From assembly GCA_038533155.1 (NCBI GenBank), contig JBCAZH010000057.1:1-19298 (forward strand): DNA of 19,298 bases, given 5' to 3'. The notes beneath the pieces are model-generated. The model ran no database searches and was not told the origin of the DNA. It worked only from the letters and a program-made list of their open reading frames with translations. This document shows positions 14,589 through 19,298 of this stretch, one piece after another (position 1 is the first letter of the stretch; every line of letters begins with the position of its first letter). This stretch comes from CALBPI01 sp038533155. GTDB lineage: Bacteria; Pseudomonadota; Gammaproteobacteria; Steroidobacterales; Woeseiaceae. A program made the position numbers and the translations under genes.

Positions 14589-16291
14589 CACTGAATAACC
14601 ACGTATTCCGGCGAAATTAGGAATAACCACAACGCGGATCGGAAGCGGAAAGACCGATCTTCTATTACGTCGAGTTCCGAAACCCACAGATCTGCTAGTG
14701 CTGGATCCAATTGCCCGGCGGTCAGGAGACTATCGAGGCGCTGAATCAACTCGGAGGTGTCATCGGCTAGCTGGATCCACGGATCGAAATCCAATGTCAC
14801 TTCTGCGAACCCTTCGGGCGTTTCGGCAGGAAAGTCTCCAAGCACGATAGCGTCCAACACGTTCGGCCACCCAATGATCGTCGTTGCATTCGTGATCTGA
14901 AATTCCGGCGCGACGAGTCCCGCGTCGGCGATCGGACCTGCAGGCGCGTGATCCGGCAAATAGAAATTGAAAACGCTCGGGGCGGACAGCGGGTGTTGAT
15001 TCACCGCTTGCTGGATCAAATATCCGGTAGCGGCGACGAGTGTGTCAGTCGAACTGGCTTTGAACTGTCGCAGTAGTGTGATGTAGCGGACGAGCGGTTC
15101 GCGCAATGCACCGTTCGTAGAATTCGGATCTGCTGCGCCGATCGCTTCTTGGTCGAGCAAAACGGCGCGCACTACCGCACGCATATCGCCTCGTACTCCG
15201 GCGCCGTTGTCATTGAACACACGCGCCACACGCTCGATGTAGGCGGGTGACGGGTTTGACGTTACCAATCGCTGAATGAGCTGACGCCCGATGAAAGGCC
15301 CAACGTTCGGGTGGTTGAACAGATTGTCGACGGCCAGCTCAATGTCCTGTGATCCGCTTTGACCAGCGGGTACAACGAAGCCATTGAGAAGTTGCTTCGT
15401 TCCCTGCTCATGCGCCGCATCAAACATCTGCATGGGTACCGAGAAGTTTGGGTCTTGGTTGTTACCAAAGAATGCGCCGGGACCACCGTAGGATAGACCG
15501 GTAAACACCTTCGCAAACTCGCGAATGTCATCGTTGTCGTACGTGGGAATCGGTCTGCCATTCGTGTCGGTCCGGACACTACCATCGAGATTCAGCTCGA
15601 AAAGTCCGATCGAAAATAACTGCATGACCTCCCGGGCGTAGTTTTCATCCGGAAAGATATTTCGCGACGGATCCGCAGCCCGATTATTGAGGTGACTCAA
15701 ATACAGTCCCATCGCTGGACTCAATGTGACGTCACGCAGCAGATCCCGGTAATTACCAAACGCGTGTTCGAGCAACACATCGTAGTAGGTGTTCAACGCA
15801 TACGGGTAAATCTCAAGCGTATCGACACGATCGGACACAACGAAAATCTGGCTGAGTGCATAAGCAACACGCTGTCGCACCGTATCGGATGCCGTAAGGG
15901 TGTTGTGCCACCAGGCGATTCGACGAGCGAAAATGAGGTACTCGATGTCTTCCTCAAACGCATCGAACTCGCCTTGCGAACGACGGAAGAGTATTTCTTC
16001 CATCACACTGCGATGATAGGTGGGCGGCAGCGCGAGTTGTTCGTCGAGCCACGCATCCGGCCCCATTTGAGCCACAGATTCCAGCTCGTCATACGCGACG
16101 CCAAATGACGCTCGTTGGACCATTCGGCTCGCCGCATCCACCTCTGCCTTTGTGATCGTAGGGGGTGTCGGGGTCGGTGGGGGCGTTACGACAGGCGGTG
16201 GCGTATCGCCACTGCCGCCACCACCACCGCAGGCGCTCAGCGTCACGGACACCACAACAGAAGCTAAAAGTAACCGGATGCATGAACTCAT
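14588..16291 (-). CDS. DUF1800 family lipoprotein
   Basis: The 567-residue product is a DUF1800 family protein of unknown biochemical function. It starts with a lipoprotein signal peptide whose lipobox is LSAC (18-21); the residue after the Cys is Gly, not Asp, so by the Lol rule outer-membrane anchoring is likely. A Gly-rich and Pro/Thr-rich linker (22-46) then leads into the domain. Family features are RMVQRASFG (57-64), WLDEQL, WWHNTL, VRQRVAYALSQIFVVS, NYRDLLRDVTLSPAMGLYL (shortened: LLRDVTLSPAMG), ENYAREVMQLFSIGL and the DI-x-EFAKVFTGLSY segment. These appear in the expected order. The strong GGGAGG ribosome site (16298-16303) lies 6 bases before the ATG. It heads a tight minus-strand group followed by DUF1501, sigma and anti-sigma genes. 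The name says nothing of its role; a link to cell-surface or polymer handling is only a guess. Confidence 0.93.
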   Translation of the reverse strand: MSSCIRLLLASVVVSVTLSACGGGGGSGDTPPPVVTPPPTPTPPTITKAEVDAASRMVQRASFGVAYDELESVAQMGPDAWLDEQLALPPTYHRSVMEEILFRRSQGEFDAFEEDIEYLIFARRIAWWHNTLTASDTVRQRVAYALSQIFVVSDRVDTLEIYPYALNTYYDVLLEHAFGNYRDLLRDVTLSPAMGLYLSHLNNRAADPSRNIFPDENYAREVMQLFSIGLFELNLDGSVRTDTNGRPIPTYDNDDIREFAKVFTGLSYGGPGAFFGNNQDPNFSVPMQMFDAAHEQGTKQLLNGFVVPAGQSGSQDIELAVDNLFNHPNVGPFIGRQLIQRLVTSNPSPAYIERVARVFNDNGAGVRGDMRAVVRAVLLDQEAIGAADPNSTNGALREPLVRYITLLRQFKASSTDTLVAATGYLIQQAVNQHPLSAPSVFNFYLPDHAPAGPIADAGLVAPEFQITNATTIIGWPNVLDAIVLGDFPAETPEGFAEVTLDFDPWIQLADDTSELIQRLDSLLTAGQLDPALADLWVSELDVIEDRSFRFRSALWLFLISPEYVVIQ

Positions 16292-16381
16292 AGATGGCCT
16301 CCCGCGCCGAGTATGAGGTCTTTGTAGGGTCTTAGTGCAGTTCGGCGGCGATCGGTTTAGGCGAATTGCAAAAAAAACTTG
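16292..16381 (-). promoter_or_regulatory. Upstream region of the DUF1800 gene
   Basis: This 90-base space follows the fatty acid hydroxylase gene and precedes the DUF1800 start, so it is the likely promoter region of the five-gene group. Besides the ribosome site it holds a run of eight T on the minus strand (16370-16377). I find no clear sigma-70 promoter and no certain ECF promoter; a GAACT sequence on the minus strand resembles part of an ECF -35 but has no clear -10 partner. Confidence 0.35.
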
Positions 16382-17179
16382 CTATGGACGCCGGAAAGGC
16401 TGTGTTAGCAGCGCAATCAAGCCACGCTCAGCGTCCCCACGGAATTCTTTCAGTCCAATCTCCATGCATTCGTGCGTTTGTGTCGGTTGTGCCGTATAGC
16501 TCCCGAATAGGTAATCCCAGGCGGTAAGGCAAAAACCAAAGTTCCGATTGGTTTCGTGCTCGTAGGATGAGTGATGAACCCGATGAAAATCGGGTGTGAC
16601 AATGATCCGTCGCATGAAACGATCGAACGAATGGGGGAGGCGAATATTCGAATGATTGAACATCGCACTGACGTTGAGCAGCAACTCGAAAAGAACGACC
16701 GCCACTGGCGGTGCCCCGATCAACAGGATCACTGCGAACTTGTAGACGAGTGAGAGTCCGATTTCGATCGGATGGAAGCGCAGTGCGGTGGTGACGTCAA
16801 AGCCGGTATCCGCGTGATGGACGCGATGCAGTCGCCATAACACTGGCACCGCATGCATCGCACGGTGCTGCCAGTAAATGGCCATATCCAGCATGAGAAT
16901 GGCTAACGGCGCCGCGACGAACAGTGGGGCGTCGATAACATTCAGGACGCCAACTTGGTCTGCCTGAGCCCAGACGGCAACACCGATCGGAAGAATCGGC
17001 AATACCAGTCGCACGAACAGAGCGCCACTGAACAGCAGTCCGATGTTTCCGAACCAACGTCTAACGAGTCCACGTGGGTCTCTACGAGGGGCAGCGCGTT
17101 CCCAGAAAACAAGCGAGATCAGTGCAACGACGAAAGCCGTACCACGCAACCATTCTGAATTTGTGATCCATTCCGTCAT
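16382..17179 (-). CDS. Fatty acid hydroxylase / sterol desaturase family membrane protein
   Basis: The 265-residue integral membrane protein belongs to the fatty acid hydroxylase superfamily, whose members use a di-iron centre held by His clusters to hydroxylate or desaturate lipids. The clusters are visible: HRAMH (105-109), HRVHH (118-122), a further His in RFHP (136) and FNHSN (176), and a second HRVHH (199-203) near the C-terminus. Hydrophobic segments at about 11-28, 44-70, 86-103 and 146-174 would form the membrane helices, with the His clusters on the cytoplasmic side. The substrate is not known; sterol, fatty acid, carotenoid and ether-lipid enzymes all occur in this family. ATG 17179 overlaps the modC stop by four bases (ATGA), so it is the fourth gene of the mod operon, an unusual partner for molybdate uptake. 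Confidence 0.92.
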   Translation of the reverse strand: MTEWITNSEWLRGTAFVVALISLVFWERAAPRRDPRGLVRRWFGNIGLLFSGALFVRLVLPILPIGVAVWAQADQVGVLNVIDAPLFVAAPLAILMLDMAIYWQHRAMHAVPVLWRLHRVHHADTGFDVTTALRFHPIEIGLSLVYKFAVILLIGAPPVAVVLFELLLNVSAMFNHSNIRLPHSFDRFMRRIIVTPDFHRVHHSSYEHETNRNFGFCLTAWDYLFGSYTAQPTQTHECMEIGLKEFRGDAERGLIALLTQPFRRP

Positions 17180-18261
17180 TGCTCGCTAAGCTCTGTCACC
17201 GTGAACACATCGATCGCAGCCGATTTTATCTGCGCCACGACCGGGTCGCCTACCTCGAGTGTGAGACGCTCCAAAGCGCGGCGAGTCACTCGCGACAACA
17301 ATCTTTGTCCGCCACAGTCCAACGTCACCATTGCCATCGGGTTTGCATCGGTGCAGGCAATGCCTACGACAGTCGCGGGCACAGCGTTCATGATGCTCGA
17401 CGGTGCCGACTCACCGGTCGAGAGGCTGACGTCGTCAGCACGAATCCGCAAATTCAAACTCGCGCCGACCTCCGCTGCACAGGCCACTTGAAACCTTAGC
17501 GTCTGATATTGCACCGACGCGAGACCTCCATCATTGTCAAGCACCGTTGCGCCACGCAGCATGACGCCGGCTTGCTTGCGCAGCGCGGCGGGTGCAGCCG
17601 CATTTTCGAACACTGATTGCGTATCGCCATACAGCGATTGAGCTCCGGCTTCTAGAACCAGCAGTTTGTTCGCGAGCAGGGCGTGCGCGGTTGCCGAATG
17701 GCTGACGAAGATCATCGTTTGCCCCGATTGTTGAAGACGCATCAGTACTTGAAGAATCTGGTTGCGCGCGTCGGCGTCGAGCCCGGTTAGTGGTTCGTCG
17801 AGCAAAAGAACGGGCGGCTGCGCTGCCACCGCGCGTGCGATCGCTGCACGTTGCTGCTGACCACCCGACAGGGAAGCGGCAGTGCGTTGTCGAAGGCCCG
17901 CGAGTCCGAACTGTTCGATAAGTGTGTCGATGGATAGCGCATTTGTTTTGGTCGAAGCGTAGCTTGCTGCTTGCGCGATGTTCTCATCGACCGATTTGTG
18001 CGGGAGTAGGCTCGGTGACTGAAAGACCATGGCGGCGCGTCGCTGATGCGGCGGGAGGTTAATACCGTTGTGTCGCCAAGGCGTGCCATCGCACTGAATC
18101 TCGCCGTCGACCGCCTTGAGGCCGGCAATGCAACGGAGCAACGTGCTCTTACCGCTGCCCGATAAACCAAAGATTCCGGTGCACGTGCCCTTGGCCACCG
18201 AAAAGTCGACGTTGAGATTGAAACCGTCGTACGCGCGGCCTTGGAGTCGTACTGCCAACAT
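17176..18261 (-). CDS. modC: Molybdate ABC transporter ATP-binding protein ModC
   Basis: ModC is the ATPase of the ModABC molybdate importer, on the cytoplasmic side of the membrane. The 361-residue product (E. coli ModC has 352) has Walker A GLSGSGKST (32-40), the Q-loop FQSPSLLPH (80-88), signature LSGGQQQR (131-138), Walker B VLLLDEP (151-157) with the D-loop LTGLDAD, and the switch His in VSHS (186-189). The C-terminal part (about 265-355) is a TOBE/Mop-like domain with LRIRADDVSL and MNAVPATV, which in this family can bind molybdate. ATG 18261 begins one base after the modB stop; the open frame goes on upstream to 18327 but that part lies inside modB. The 3' end overlaps the hydroxylase-family gene. 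Tungstate or sulfate specificity is less likely given the modAB neighbours. Confidence 0.95.
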   Translation of the reverse strand: MLAVRLQGRAYDGFNLNVDFSVAKGTCTGIFGLSGSGKSTLLRCIAGLKAVDGEIQCDGTPWRHNGINLPPHQRRAAMVFQSPSLLPHKSVDENIAQAASYASTKTNALSIDTLIEQFGLAGLRQRTAASLSGGQQQRAAIARAVAAQPPVLLLDEPLTGLDADARNQILQVLMRLQQSGQTMIFVSHSATAHALLANKLLVLEAGAQSLYGDTQSVFENAAAPAALRKQAGVMLRGATVLDNDGGLASVQYQTLRFQVACAAEVGASLNLRIRADDVSLSTGESAPSSIMNAVPATVVGIACTDANPMAMVTLDCGGQRLLSRVTRRALERLTLEVGDPVVAQIKSAAIDVFTVTELSEQ

Positions 18262-18262
18262 A

Positions 18263-18949
18263 TCAGCGACCAGATTCCGCTGACGCTCGAGTGCCACCCC
18301 AGAGCCAGTAGACCACGGCAAGCACACACACAGAAAACGCGACGAGTGTTAGCGACAACTGATGCGCGCCCGCATAGTCGAGTGCCTCAACATGATCATA
18401 GATTTGTACGGACACGACGCGAGTCTCGTCCGGAATGTTGCCGCCGATCATCAGTACTACGCCAAACTCGCCGATGGTGTGTGCAAACCCTAGGATCGCA
18501 GCGACCAGCAGGCCGCGCCGACTCAATGGCAAAGCAACTTGGGCGAACACTTGAGCAGGTTTTGCGCCGAGCGTGGCCGTTGCGTCGAGCATATGCTGAG
18601 GCACCGCTGCGAACGCAGCTTGCAGCGGCTGCACAACGAACGGGATCGAGTACAGCACGCTCGCGACGACAAGTCCCTCGAACGTAAACGCCAAGGTGCC
18701 GAGGCCAATGGACTGCGTTAAAGCGCCGATCGGCCCATTGGGACCCATCGCGAGCAACAAGTAAAACCCGAGAACGGTCGGGGGTAATACCAGCGGTAAC
18801 GCCACCACCACGTTGGTGATCGCTGCCAGCAACCCTCTAGAACGGACCAACCACCATGCAAGCGGTATCCCCAACGCCATCAACGCCACCGTGCTAACGG
18901 CCGCGAGTTTGAGTGACAAGACCAACGCCGAAAGGTCTGCCGCGTTCAT
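18263..18949 (-). CDS. modB: Molybdate ABC transporter permease ModB
   Basis: ModB is the membrane channel subunit of the molybdate importer. At 228 residues it is almost equal to E. coli ModB (229). It is strongly hydrophobic, with membrane segments at about 7-31, 36-65, 75-100 and in the C-terminal half. The coupling loop that docks to ModC is visible as the EAA-type segment ATLGAKPAQVFAQVALPLSRRG (shortened: ATLGAKPAQVF then ALPLSRRG), followed by GFAHTIGEFGVVLMIGGN, the best-conserved signature of ModB. ATG 18949 overlaps the modA stop (ATGA), the usual pattern; the longer open frame to 19045 lies within modA and is not used. The stop is one base from the modC start. Confidence 0.95.
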   Translation of the reverse strand: MNAADLSALVLSLKLAAVSTVALMALGIPLAWWLVRSRGLLAAITNVVVALPLVLPPTVLGFYLLLAMGPNGPIGALTQSIGLGTLAFTFEGLVVASVLYSIPFVVQPLQAAFAAVPQHMLDATATLGAKPAQVFAQVALPLSRRGLLVAAILGFAHTIGEFGVVLMIGGNIPDETRVVSVQIYDHVEALDYAGAHQLSLTLVAFSVCVLAVVYWLWGGTRASAESGR

Positions 18950-19298
18950 TGTTCGCGCTCTACCGATCGATAGCCCAACTGTGAGAGACGAGCCTGGGCC
19001 TTCATCGAGAGGAGAAACTCGTAGACCGGGGTCGCGTCCTGGCAATAGCCATTCCTTGCGATCCGAACGGACGACTGAACGATGGGCGGGAGCTCGGTAT
19101 CGCTCAGTGTCTGATACTCGTCGGGCGGGACAGACTCCGCTAGGAGCTGCGATAACGCGACTAACGCTGCCTTCGCGTTTCCGGTTTTGGCGAAATGGAA
19201 AGCCTGCGCAACGTTTTCGGCGACCACCTGCTTGTTGGGTCTATCGCTCCGTGGAAGTGCGTCAAGCCAGGCACGACCGGCGACGCCGTAGGGTGCGA
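18946..19298 (-). CDS. modA: Molybdate-binding periplasmic protein ModA (5' end outside window)
   Basis: ModA is the periplasmic binding protein that captures molybdate for ModBC. Only the C-terminal 116 residues are in the window; the signal peptide and first ligand loops lie beyond the right edge. The visible sequence has the family pattern APYGVAGRAWLD at the edge, then VVAENVAQAFHFAKTGNA and AALVALSQ, matching the hinge and second-lobe region of ModA, and the C-terminal QDATPVYEFLLS segment where the family usually reads AxxFxxFL. The GTG at 19227 is internal, not a start. The stop overlaps the modB start. Promoter and any ModE operator must be upstream, outside the window. Confidence 0.9.
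   Translation of the reverse strand, partial: APYGVAGRAWLDALPRSDRPNKQVVAENVAQAFHFAKTGNAKAALVALSQLLAESVPPDEYQTLSDTELPPIVQSSVRIARNGYCQDATPVYEFLLSMKAQARLSQLGYRSVEREQ

Noticed and set aside
16370..16377. Run of eight T on the minus strand after the hydroxylase-family gene
   Set aside because: A terminator would need a GC-rich hairpin just before it; only a 4-bp stem is found, at too great a distance. Kept as a plain homopolymer.
18262..18327. Longer N-terminus of ModC
   Set aside because: It lies inside the modB coding region in another frame; ATG 18261 directly after the modB stop gives the normal ModC N-terminus.

Overview
The window looks like chromosomal DNA from a gammaproteobacterium, probably a draft or metagenome assembly. 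The evidence is the run mltG-tmk-holB-pilZ, the order known from Pseudomonas and relatives, with a PilZ that ends in the THTM tail of pseudomonad PilZ. A Mod-type molybdate transporter and a FadJ-like multienzyme agree with this. I cannot name the genus. A run of exactly 100 N (2767-2866) is a scaffold join of unknown true length, so linkage across it is not proven. I see no rRNA, tRNA, CRISPR array, insertion sequence or phage gene.

Layout. (1) 1-2767, plus strand: end of mltG (cell-wall glycan release), tmk (dTMP kinase), holB (delta' clamp-loader subunit) and pilZ (type IV pilus), one tight operon. (2) 2867-6479, minus strand: a tandem cyclic-nucleotide-binding protein cut off by the gap; then a two-gene unit of an endonuclease/exonuclease/phosphatase-fold hydrolase and a FadJ-like beta-oxidation enzyme. 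(3) 6595-11801, plus strand: a TIR-like protein, a GlpQ-like glycerophosphodiester phosphodiesterase, a HAD-PlsC fusion and a PlsB-type glycerol-3-phosphate acyltransferase. The last three are joined by 1-4 base overlaps. Together they could turn glycerophosphodiesters into glycerol 3-phosphate and then lysophosphatidic and phosphatidic acid. (4) 16291 down to 11824, minus strand: a DUF1800 lipoprotein, a DUF1501 Tat-type exported protein, an ECF sigma factor, a single-pass putative anti-sigma protein and a small exported helical-repeat protein, in close order. (5) 19298 down to 16382, minus strand: end of modA, then modB, modC and a fatty acid hydroxylase/sterol desaturase family membrane enzyme, all head-to-tail with overlaps or a single-base gap.

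Much of the window is ordinary. The parts most worth a second look are the TIR-like gene leading a phospholipid operon, with the usual catalytic Glu position apparently Met; the DUF1800/DUF1501 pair carrying its own sigma/anti-sigma genes; and the di-iron-type membrane enzyme translationally coupled to modC. None of these can be called a new system from sequence alone.
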